NCBI RefSeq assembly: GCF_037975245.1
Contig: NC_092572.1
Location: 21,008,489-21,068,488 of the forward strand
Direction of reading: 5' to 3'
DNA: 60,000 bases
Source of the DNA: Apostichopus japonicus
Lineage: Eukaryota > Echinodermata > Holothuroidea > Aspidochirotida > Stichopodidae
Shown: in pieces, positions 31,483 through 40,977 of the stretch
How the letters are laid out: each line of letters opens with the position of its first letter
Position numbering within the stretch: position 1 is the stretch's first letter
Made by a program: the position numbers and the translations under genes
Notes under the pieces: model-generated
The model's database searches: none
The model's input: the letters and a program-made list of their open reading frames with translations, nothing else
Told to the model about the DNA's origin: nothing

Positions 31483-31821
31483 TGCTTTTTACGTGCTTAG
31501 AAAAGCGGACACGGACCAAAGGTCAACAAAACCGAAAACAAACTCAGTCTGTTAAACAACAACTGAAACCCATCAATCTCTCACTAACGCAGCGTTTAAC
31601 GTGACGCGAAAAGGACACGGACCCAAAGGCCTGCAACCATTCAGCCTTGAATGCAACGAACGCCATACTTCGGCAGAATGACGTTGCATTCAAGGCCTTA
31701 TCCCGCAATGAACTGTGAACGAGGGCCGGCTGTGACAGGTCAAGAACAGGGGGCAACTCAATCAGAGCGGAGCAGATGACACGCACCACCCTGTTTGGAG
31801 TACTACTATGCGGTTCTCTGC
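31483..31821 (-). mobile_element. Variant-B LINE fragment with internal deletion
   Basis: Starts TGCTTTTTACGTGCTTAGAA and carries the variant-B 3'UTR with two ACACGGACC motifs, then jumps after ACCCAAAGGCC directly to the ORF2 segment equivalent to about 41500-41695. It ends at GGTTCTCTG near 31819. Both source regions are recognisable in neighbouring copies. Confidence 0.62.
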
Positions 31822-32617
31822 ATATGACTGGAAATTAAAAAAATCGAGAGGAATAGCAGTGGTACACTAGCAGTAGCAGTGCTATTGCCCTGGAGTGGCC
31901 TCATGATATTTTTTATAGAAAGCTTACTTCTTCCCAAGGCTTCGTATGAACGTTTTTTTTCCCAATCCAATTAGAATGTTTGTACCAATAATAACATTCG
32001 TGTCGCGACAACGAAGGAACATTATCAAATCAAAATTTTCAATTTTAACATACATGTATTACTCAGGCGAAAATCCCCTGTGACAGCAACTTGTTTTTGA
32101 GGATTTCAATGATGAATATTTCAACCTACATACTATTCTGCACTGCGAATAAAAACTTTCATCGAGTGTTCCCTCAGCGCTGTCGGTGCCGTGTCTACGC
32201 AAATTTTCCGTTGGTTCGACAACGCGGCGGCACAAAATATAGGTGTATTTTTATTCCGGTAAGTTCATTACTTTATAATTATTTCATCCATTTTATATTC
32301 CATAAATTAATGTTAAAGAACAGATGGTTATGTGGCATTTTCCGGTCTGACGTAACCTAACGTACCAAGTCACACAAGACTACAGTACTTATCACAGGCG
32401 ATCGTAACGCTAGGTCCTATATGAAATTACCGTGTGATCTCTCTCGCATGCTCCCTGGGGTAATTGCGGTCATACAAATTTGATGTTGGGGATTCGATGT
32501 CAGCACTAATAGGCCTAGTCAGTATAGCCTATGCAGGTGATACAATCAGGTGGGTGAAATGTGGGGTTTGCTACATATGAACCAATTGATTGTTGAGTCA
32601 GTAACAGCTTTGTAAAC
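31822..32617. other. Interval before the Gmr1-like gag; no LTR match seen
   Basis: This should hold the 5' LTR and leader of the next element, but I find no stretch resembling the LTR at 37302-38336, nor a primer binding site. The 5' LTR is probably deleted or too diverged to see. Confidence 0.4.
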
Positions 32618-33830
32618 ATGATAATTGTTGGACCCCTTGATGAAGGTCTGATCAGTCTTGTACATATAGGCACACTTGATTGTGTACGTACCGGTAAGGT
32701 AGTATGTACGTATGACTTGTTACAGCAAGAGTTAGATGCAAGGCTTCAGATGGAAGAAAAAGAAAGACAGGATAGATTAGAAATGGAGGAACGAATTAAA
32801 TTGAAAGAAATAGAAGCCAAAGTACAAATGGAAAAAGATAAATTAGAAAAACAAGGCTCATCAAGCTTCTCAGACAAATTTGATGCCACAAAGAATATTA
32901 GGTTAGTGCCAAAATTTCAAGAAACTGAAGTGGATAAATATTTCTTACATTTTGAGAAGATTGCCGAGAGTTTGAAATGGCCTAAAGAATCTTGGACATT
33001 GTTGCTCCAGTCAGTGTTCATCGGGAAAGCTAGAGAAATTTATTCTTCCCTGTCAATTGAACAATGTCATAATTATGATGTGGTTAAGAAAGCAGTTCTT
33101 AAGGCCTATGAGTTGGTGCCCGAAGCTTACCGGCAAAAGTTCCGAAGTGCAAAGAAAGAAACCAACCAAACTCATGTTGAGTTTGCAAGAGTACAAGAAC
33201 AATGTTAGATAGGTGGCTTAGCTCTAAAAATGTGAACAATGAATACAAACAACTTAGGCAATTGGTTTTGGTTGAGAAATTCATGAGTTGTATCCATGCT
33301 GACATCAGGACTCACTTAGATGAGCGTGACATAAATAATTTAGAAGATGCAGCAACAATGGCAGATGATTACGCCCTCACGCATAAGTTGAGTACTAATA
33401 ATACAGGTGGGCATAATAAGTTTAGTCAGTATCACAAGAATAATTATAATAAGCCTAACCAAAATAAATCGTCCCAAAATCAAAATAGCACTAAAGAAGG
33501 AAATAAACAGTCAGGTCCCTCAAATCAGGGAAGTAAAGGTCCTTCTAGTGAAAAACCAACCAAGTCATGGGATGGTTTTAAGAAGTCAGTGACTTGTGAC
33601 TACTGCAAAGAACCAGGCCACACTAAGTCCAAGTGTTGGAAGTTAATGGGAAAGCAGTTGGCTCTACAACAGCAATCTGCACCCACAGGTTGTGCTGTGG
33701 CCATGAGATCTCAAGTTAGTTTTCAGGCTGTTAAACAGAAAGATGTTGAGAAAATTAGGGAAGACTTTGAACCATTTGTTTTGGAGGGTTCTGTATCACT
33801 TGAGAGTGAGAAAGTTGATCCAAAGCCTAT
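32618..33830 (+). pseudogene. Gag of the Gmr1-like element
   Basis: The first frame (32618-33208) has a Glu/Lys-rich coiled-coil-like stretch (32730-32860), then FQETEVDKYFLHFEKIAESL and IEQCHNYDVVKKAVLKAYEL, a SCAN/Arc-like capsid fold region. After a short frameshift near 33200 the frame from 33202 continues DRWLSSKN, MSCIHADIRTHL and a Gln/Asn-rich spacer to the zinc knuckle CDYCKEPGHTKSKC (about 33595-33636). Gag packages element RNA. The two frames overlap by only a few bases at the lesion. Confidence 0.75.
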
Positions 33831-34110
33831 AAAGATCATGCGTGACACTTGTTGTGCACAGTCAATGATTTTGGAAGGGTCATTTTGCCCTTTAGTGAAG
33901 TAAGTGCAACAGGTGAAAATGTCTTGATTCAGGGCATTGGTATGGATATTATTAGTGTCCCTCTTCACAAGATGAATTTAGAGTCTGATTTGGTCTCAGG
34001 TACAGTCATAGTTGGAGTGAGGCCTGAACTCCCAGTCAAAGGTTTTTCTATGTTGTTAGGTAATGATTTGGCTGGTGGAAAAGTACTTCCTCAACCAATT
34101 GTTACCCGTG
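33831..34110 (+). pseudogene. Aspartic protease domain with altered active site
   Basis: The segment PIKIMRDTCCAQSMIL occupies the retropepsin active-site position, where D-T/S-G is expected; here the Gly is Cys (DTC). After a frameshift near 33890 the flap and C-terminal part follow: VLIQGIGMDIISVPL, VIVGVRPELPVKG and FSMLLGNDLAGG. LLGNDLAG is the usual C-terminal retropepsin signature of this element group. The protease processes Gag-Pol; this copy would not be active. Confidence 0.72.
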
Positions 34111-34441
34111 AACCCTGCACGGAGGCTGGTAATGACGAAAGTAGTGTCGTCTTTCCAGCTTGTGCAGTAACAAGAAGTATGACCCAGAAAGCAATGCTTG
34201 AAGCAAATAGTAAGGATAAAGGGGATGACTTGGTCCCTAATCTAGATTTAGAGGGGACATTCATGACAGAGTTGGATGAACCAGGTCATCTTCTCTCTTC
34301 AGGGGAGAAAAGCTCTTTAAAACATAGCCAACACTTCAAGCCCATGCTTAATGGGGACAGTGATACTGATCCCTTGAGTCACAATAAGTTAGTCATAGAA
34401 CAGGAAAATGACCCTCAACTTAAGGACCTTGGTCAAGGGCA

Positions 34442-35645
34442 TTGACTTTACAGGAAGGTGAAGAAGTTCCTGTCTGTTTTTACAAACAGAATGGTGTTCT
34501 GATGAGGAAATGGAGACCACCTGATGCTCCAGCAACTGATGAATGGCAAGTCATTCATCAGATTGTAGTTCCCAAAAGATATCACAGGGAGGTCATCAGC
34601 ATTGCCCATGATAGTCCCATGGCAGGACATCTAGGAATTAGGAAGACATATGATAGGATCTTGAATCATTTTTGGTGGCCTACACTTAGGAAGGATGTTT
34701 CTGAGTATTGTAGATATTGTCACACTTGTCAAGTAGTGGGCAAGCCTAATCAGAAAGTCCCTGCGGCTCCGTTAAAGCCTATACCGGCGTTTGATGAACC
34801 ATTTAGTCGGGTTATAGTTGATTGTGTAGGACCTCTCCCTAAGACTAAGTCAGGTAATCAGTATCTGTTGACTATCATGTGTGCCTCTACCAGGTTCCCA
34901 GAAGCTATACCCTTGAGAATTTTAAGGCTAAGACAATTGTGAAGGCTCTAACCAAGTTTTTCACTCTTGTAGGACTTCCAAAGTCGATACAGTCAGATCA
35001 AGGGTCAAATTTCACGTCAGGCTTATTTCAGGAAGTCATGTACGAGTTAGGAATAGAACAATACACCTCTAGTGCATACCATCCGGAGTCCCAAGGAGCT
35101 CTAGAGAGATTCCATCAGACTCTAAAGAATATGATTAAGACTTACTGTTTCGATTTTGAAAAGGATTGGGATGACGGTGTTCACCTATTATTCAGGAAAC
35201 ATTAGGCTTCAGTCCCTTTGGGTTAGTATTTGGACGTACAGTTAGAGGTCCCTTAAAGCTTCTGAAAGAAAAATGGCTGAGTGATGAAATTGATACAAAC
35301 CTTTTCAATTATGTTTCCAAATTCAAGTATAGGCTTAATAGAGCAAATGAAATTGCTAGGGATAATCTAAAAGAAGCCCAAAGCAAAATGAAAAGGTGGT
35401 ATGATAAGGATGCCAAAAGTAGAGTATTTAGCCCAGGAGACAAAGTACTGGTCTTGTTTCCAATACCTGGACACCCGCTCCGGGCCAGATACCATGGGCC
35501 TTATACAGTAGAGTCAAAAGTGGGTGAAGTTGACTACATTGTCAAGACGCCAGATAGGCGCAAAAGTAGGCAATTGTGCCATATAAACATGCTCAAAGAG
35601 TATGTTGATAGAAATGATGATGGCAGTGTGCTCTGTAGGCCCTAG
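34442..35645 (+). pseudogene. Integrase of the Gmr1-like element, upstream of RT
   Basis: The H2C2 zinc-binding region is intact (HREVISIAHDSPMAGHLGIR, then YCRYCHTCQ). The DDE core has its D in VIVDCVGP, its D in IQSDQGSNF (about 34995) and its E in HPESQGALERF (about 35105). A GPY/F-type C-terminal motif (RARYHGPYTV) lies near 35500. Frameshifts near 34915 and 35190 break it, and it ends at TAG 35643-35645. Integrase inserts element cDNA. Its place before RT is diagnostic of the Gmr1-like group. Confidence 0.82.
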
Positions 35646-36435
35646 TAATGATAGTAGTCATGACGACACTCCAGAAATGGAAGTTGATCAAAGTGACAAT
35701 AGTGATGATAGGCAGCATGAATACCCTATGAAGTTGCAAAACTCTGACGTGCTTGCAAAGTTGAACGAAAAATTAGGCCATCTTTCAGAAAATGTGCAGT
35801 GTGAATTGAAGCAATTAATTCACGAGAGGGAAGATATTTTTCCCGATGTTCCTAGTAGGACTAATGCTGCTGATCATGACGTTGATGTGGGTGACCATGA
35901 ACCAATCAAACAACACCCCTACAGAGTAAAACCACTGAAGAGAGCACATCTCAATAAAGAAATTGAGTATATGTTAAAAAATAACATAATAGAACCTAGC
36001 AAAAGTGAATGGAGTTCCCCATGTATTCTGGTTCCAAAACCAGATGGTTCCTTTAGATTTGTGACAGACTTTAGAAAAGTCAATCGGTGCTCGAAAACGG
36101 ATTCGTATCCGATTCCGTGTATAGACGATTGCATTGATAAAATTGGCAATGCAAAATTTGTTAGCAAGTTTGACCTTTTGAAGGGGTATTGGCAAGTCCC
36201 CCTCACTGATCGCGCCAAAGAAATTTCGGCCTTTTGCACCCCAGATGCCCTTTATCAGTATCGGGTTATGCCGTTTGGTATGAAAAATGCACCGGCAACG
36301 TTTCAGAGAATGGTCAATTGTATTGTGGCTGACATTGAAGGCTGTGAAGCCTATGTAGATGATTTGATTGTCTACAGCCAAACTTGGGAACAACACATAG
36401 GGCAACTCCGTCACTTGTTTAAGAAATTGTCATAA
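35646..36435 (+). pseudogene. Reverse transcriptase domain of the Gmr1-like element
   Basis: The frame shifts by one base at about 35640 relative to integrase and then runs from a linker (PSNDSSHDD) into RT blocks EWSSPCILVPKPDGSFRFVT, DFRKVN, SKFDLLKGYWQVPL, MPFGMKNAPATFQR and the catalytic YVDD (about 36355-36366). TAA at 36433-36435 interrupts the same frame just before the thumb (AKLTVNLAKSEF). RT copies the element RNA. Confidence 0.82.
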
Positions 36436-37158
36436 GCCAAACTAACAGTTAATTTGGCTAAAAGTGAATTTTGTCAAGCAAATGTTGTTTATTTAGGTCA
36501 TGTAGTAGGCCAAGGCAAGGTCAGGCCAATCAAGGCTAAGGTTGAAGCAATTGAGAAATTCCCCAAACCAAAGACTAGGAAAGAGCTTCAGCGATTTCTA
36601 GGTATGGCTGGATATTACAGGAAGTTCTGTCAGAATTTTTCTGATGTGGCCAGTCCACTGACAAATTTGTTGGCAAAGAATGTCAAATATGTTTGGTCAG
36701 AGGAAACCGAAAATGATTTCAACAAAATCAAAGCCATACTGATTAGTGAACCAGTTCTGATAGCACCAGACTTTCAAAAACAATTCAAGTTGGCCATAGA
36801 TGCCAGTGACATAGGGTGTGGTGGAGTTCTAATGCAAGTTGGTGAAGATGGAATAGATCACCCTATTTCATACTTCTCCAAAAAGTTTGACAAGCACCAA
36901 AGAAATTACTCCACTATTGAAAAGGAGTGCCTTGCTCTCATTTTGGCATTGGAGCATTTTGATGTATATTTGGGTACCACTGTGCACCCAGTGCTTGTCT
37001 TCACAGATCATAACCCCCTGACCTTCATCCACAGGATGAAAAACAAAAATCAGAGACTAGTAAGGTGGAGTTTGACCTTGCAGGAATACAACCTGGACAT
37101 CAGGCATATCAAAGGCAAAGATAATGTGATGGCTGATGCCTTGTCCAGAGTTGGATAG
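36436..37158 (+). pseudogene. RT thumb/connection and RNase H of the Gmr1-like element
   Basis: Continues in the RT frame after the nonsense codon: YLGHVVGQGKVRPIKAKVEA, LQRFLGMAGYYRKFCQNFSD, then RNase H with AIDASDIGCGGVLMQ, EKECLAL and FTDHNPLTF, ending DALSRVG and a TAG at 37156-37158. The catalytic D-E-D pattern is present. RNase H removes RNA from the RNA-DNA hybrid. Confidence 0.82.
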
Positions 37159-37290
37159 TTTATCATTAACAAGCAAAGAGTTTTAAAAGAAAAGGTGTCA
37201 TTGTAAATAAATTCTGTATGTAAACCTTTAAGGTTATGAGTGCCTTAAATAGGCTTTAATGTTTTCTTTTCAATCAAACTTTCTTTCTTT

Positions 37291-37301
37291 AAGGGGGAGG
37301 G
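37291..37301 (+). promoter_or_regulatory. Polypurine tract of the Gmr1-like element
   Basis: AAGGGGGAGGG directly precedes TGTTACAGG, the start of the 3' LTR; it is the expected primer for plus-strand DNA synthesis. Confidence 0.75.
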
Positions 37302-37448
37302 TGTTACAGGCCCCTAAGTAATCTCAATAATTTGTATGATTTTTGCAACAATTAGTTGTATTATAAATCAATATCATAGAATATTATATATTAATCTAAG
37401 AATCATAGTATAGAACTGCCTGGTGTGTGTGCATATCTGGTGTGTGCA

Positions 37449-37481
37449 GAATCTTCTAGAAAAGTTGAGAAGCTTCTAGAA
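37449..37481 (+). promoter_or_regulatory. Two perfect heat-shock elements in the LTR
   Basis: GAAtcTTCtaGAA at 37449-37461 and GAAgcTTCtaGAA at 37469-37481, each a perfect three-unit nGAAnnTTCnnGAAn site for heat-shock factor, with starts 20 bases apart. A further TTCtaGAA lies at 37666-37673, nearer the TATA box. Confidence 0.7.
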
Positions 37482-37713
37482 GAGTTAGAACATTTGAGAA
37501 CAATGTAGAACATCTCAACAGTACACATTGGAACAAGCTAGAACATTGGAGTGCCGCTAAGGGGACATCCCCTGTGCTATTTTTAGAACACTAGGTGAGG
37601 ATTTCCTGGAAAGGTGAAATGACCTTTTGGGTTGGTTGAACTGAGCTGGAGCTACTGTAAGATGCTTCTAGAATGGATGGACATTTCAAGATCTTTCTGG
37701 ACTTGTGAAAATG

Positions 37714-37722
37714 CTATATAAG
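37714..37722 (+). promoter_or_regulatory. TATA box of the LTR
   Basis: CTATATAAG, about 230 bases downstream of the heat-shock elements. It would place transcription start near 37745, defining the U3/R boundary. Confidence 0.55.
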
Positions 37723-38767
37723 CACCTGATAATTTGAGATCAAGAGTTTTTAACCATCTTGGCTCCAGGAGTTTAATAACCTCTCGCTCAAGTGAATCCT
37801 ACAATTCCAGTGTGAGTAAATACTCACTTAGTTTGACAGTAAAGTTATAGCTGTCTTTTTATTAGTGGATTTGCTACAAGTTTACCAGCTTCGAAGTCGC
37901 CCATCGTTGTGTAGCCGTCTTCGGTTCTGTGCCAGTCAGCTCTACTTATTGTGGCCTCTGAGTTACCCAAGGACAGGAATCCAAGGATAAACAAGCTGCA
38001 AGCACAACTTGGACATTCATTAGTAGTCGACCTCCGAAGTGGAAGTCATCAAGTTGGGAGCTGGATTTCTTCAATATTGGACATTCGTCAGTCTACCAGT
38101 TTCGCTGGAATATTCGCCAGGACTTTTTGTCACTGCGCTCGCGTCGCGGCACACACCAGGTCGTGAGTAAATTAAAGTATAACTTATTAAATCTGTTTTA
38201 GTGTAAACTGCTTAGATATTGATAAATGATCTTTGTTTGATTTTAATTACCTTGAACACACAATTAAATAATTAGTCATTTGAGTTGTGAACCCAAGGGG
38301 AGGTGTATTCTGGCCTTGATCGAGTTGATCGTAACAGACTACCTGAATTAGTGGGAAAGACTTCTTGAATGCCTATGCTATGGCGAGTAATGTGGCTTGC
38401 TTGGCAGATGAATAAATCTCTGGCAAGGTAGGGGCTCAGCAATGAGGATTAATTGCCGTGCCTGCGGAAAGCTTCCGGTAAGGCACAGGTAGGCTACTGT
38501 ACATAGACCGTGCATGTGTGCACTCGGCCACAGAGGATTTTAATTGTAAATGCATGTAAGGCCCGCAGTCCGCCTGTGACTAATCAAATCAGGGTACATT
38601 GCCAATTTGCCATCAGATGCGACATTTCGATTTAGAGAGGCGAGGGGGGGGGGGGGGGGTGCAAAAAGGTACCGGTTAGGAAAATTGGGTGATACCACAA
38701 GTCCATCAAACATAATCACAGCAAGTTCCATTCACTGCCTTTTCTATTAAGTCAGCCCATCGTCGCG

Positions 38768-40553
38768 ATGTCGAGTGGGCCTCGCAAAAAACGATTGAAG
38801 CAAGCATGCCTAAGTTTCAAGGTAAGAATTATACTAGAAAGTGATATATCCTCATACAATATTTAGTGAAAATTTAGTGAAAATATCACTATAAAACAAT
38901 TAAAACCATAAGTTGTATTGTGAATCAGAATCGTGTGTTGTTTTCTGATTTCAACCTCAAAATATATTCGTATTATTTTCAACAGACTATCTCTGCCAGG
39001 CCAAACAGACTATCTCTGCCAGGTACACCAGCTGCAGACGAGTGTCAACCTTCTGTGGGAACCAGTCCTTACTTGAAGCAATTTCATCAGAGTCTGTTTC
39101 TTCAACATCATCGTCGGAAAGGACAAGGTCAGTAGGTGTGGAGATACCACAAAGTGATTTTGGCTTCATAGTGGAGTTGCTGCGAATTTCCGGTGTCATA
39201 TAACATTAAACAAGGGAACAGGCGGCCTCGATCGATCAACATTCATCTTGATGCGCCGTATGTGTTCTTTTTTGTGTGACGAAATACGGGGGCGGAAAGA
39301 AAGCAGTGGCCGGTGGTGGAGCCCAAAAGTTTAGTAGGCTCGTAACAAAACCGCTGATTGATTTTTCTGATCTCACTGGACAAGAAGGGGCCTTGTCTAA
39401 GCATGAGAAGACAAACTACCATCAAACCAGTGCACAAATAGCTGGCTAGTTCCTCGTGAGGATTGGTCGCCCAGATGTAGATGTGCGGGCAATGTTGGAC
39501 AGTAAACGGGCAAAGGAAATCGAGGATAATCGGATCGCTCTGAAAGCTATCATCCAGCCAGTTCGCAGCTGTCCAGAATTTACCTCTACGTGGGCATCGC
39601 GATGACCATCCTTTGAAATCGAGCATAAATTCAGAAGGCATGATCCAGTACCCGAAGGAGAAGGATGGTAACTTCAGAATGCTACTACGATACAGGATGC
39701 GTGGTGGTGACAGTGCTCTGACCGAACATTTTCAGAACGCTGCAAATAATGCAGTGTATACTAGCAATACAATACAGAGTGAGTTGCTTCAAGATATGTC
39801 ACATCTACTCAAGAAAGATATCACCCGGGATGTTATCCAGTCACCGTTCTGGGTGTTGATGGCCGATGAGACGACGGATCGGGCTAATCGAGAGCAAATG
39901 GTTATGGTTGTTCGTTATGTCTACAAAAGTGGAGATCAGTACGTGGTCCGCGAGGATCCTGTTAGCCTAATGGACGCATTGCCTACCATCAGGAGGGAAA
40001 TGGACGATTCTAGTGTCTCTGATGAAGTCAGTATGTCTGGTAAGAACACTGGGGCTGTTTTGAAGAGAGAGATCCATAATATGTGCCTTGATACCGAAAA
40101 CATGGTGGCCCAGTGCTATGATGGCGCAGCTGCAATGTGTAGCGAACGAGTGGACGTAGCAGCGCAAATCAAGAGTATTGCCCCATTAGCTGACTACTAC
40201 CACTGTGTCATGCATGGCCTCAATTTAGCAACATCTAAGATGCTGAACGATCATACGATCAGAAACGCGCACGGAACACTGGGAGCTGTCATCAGCTTCA
40301 TTACTGATGGTGCCAAACGAGAGAAAATGCTGTCCAACATGCTGAAAGCTGATGGACGGTCTAAAGGGAAACTGGGGAAGGTTTGTACAACACGATTTAT
40401 TGAACGCCGTACTGCAGTACTACGATTTTGGGAGTACCTTCCAAGTATCGTGAAAACCTTGGAAAACATGGAAAGATGGAACGACGTTCGAGCGAGTAGC
40501 AAGGCAACAACACATCTGAATTGCATGTTAAACTTTAGTTTTAATGTTGGATA
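38768..40553 (+). pseudogene. hAT transposase pseudogene (ZMYM/TTF-finger type), C-terminus missing
   Basis: A first exon-like segment MSSGPRKKRLKQACLSF starts at 38768 and ends at a GTAAGA donor. After an interval come a Ser-rich stretch (about 39075-39200) and a TTF-finger-like region with QEGALSKHEKTNYHQTSAQI (39380-39450), broken by a TAG. A frameshift near 39560 leads into the long frame to 40553. That frame carries LPLRGHRDD, MADETTDRANREQMVMVVRY, MVAQCYDGAAAMCSERVDVA, YYHCVMHGLNLA and CTTRFIERRTAVL. These are hAT blocks: the ADET first catalytic Asp, CxDGAAxM and the HCxxHxLNL motif. The C-terminal dimerisation domain is absent. Confidence 0.78.
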
Positions 40554-40684
40554 GTTTGTTTTATTGTACATCTTCTTAGTGGAAAGTCTAGAGAAAGGAG
40601 ATTTATTAATTATTAATCATTTTGGATAGTTGTTTTATTGTAAATTTTGTAAGTAGAAAATTATGTAACCCTTCTTTACTTCAT

Positions 40685-40755
40685 CTGGATTTCTGGGACA
40701 CTATATTTTTTACTTGTATCACCGTTTTATCTGGCTGTCCGGAACACTATAGGGT
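40685..40755 (+). repeat. Left part of a minisatellite flanking the pogo element
   Basis: Units of the type ATCTGGCTGTCCGGAACACT, then ATATTTTTTACTTGTATCACCG, recur on the other side of the pogo element from 48480 on (CTGGCTGTACGGAACACTAT, ATTTGTTACTTATATCACCG). Confidence 0.55.
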
Positions 40756-40977
40756 AGGTGAAGGGAATATGGACCCTGAGAGTAAAACGGACCCCTTTCA
40801 TGTTTCTAATCTGTACACCATAGGGTCGTGCTTTTTACGTGACCCGTCATACGGGATACAAAACGTCACTACCAAACCATCCCATTCTTACAAACGAACC
40901 TCAGGTCAAGCGAGCCAAAAAAAGTACATACGCTCACCGACCTGCAGAGACAAAACGCCCAACCCCCCACTGAAATA

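Larger units (their letters stand above)
32618..38336 (+). mobile_element. Gmr1-like Ty3/gypsy LTR retrotransposon (gag-PR-IN-RT-RH), 5' LTR missing
   Basis: Order along the strand is gag with a CCHC knuckle, protease, integrase, reverse transcriptase, RNase H, polypurine tract and 3' LTR. Ty3/gypsy elements normally carry integrase last; integrase before RT, as in Ty1/copia, defines the Gmr1-like group described from deuterostomes (Goodwin and Poulter). Reading-frame lesions visible: frameshifts near 33200, 33890, 34440, 34915, 35190 and 35640, plus a TAA at 36433-36435. The element is therefore non-functional. No 5' LTR could be matched. Confidence 0.85.
37302..38336 (+). repeat. 3' LTR of the Gmr1-like element
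   Basis: Begins TGTTAC right after the polypurine tract, and the best matching end is GTAACA at 38331-38336, giving a 6-bp terminal inversion TGTTAC/GTAACA and about 1035 bases. It contains heat-shock elements and a TATA box (separate entries). The end is inferred because no second LTR is available for comparison. Confidence 0.6.

Noticed and set aside
32596-32606. Possible 5' LTR end (CAGTAACA) before the Gmr1-like gag
   Set aside because: The 700 bases upstream show no similarity to the 3' LTR and no primer binding site follows.
39243-39641. 132-codon - strand ORF
   Set aside because: Shadow of the hAT transposase region on the + strand, which carries the recognisable motifs.
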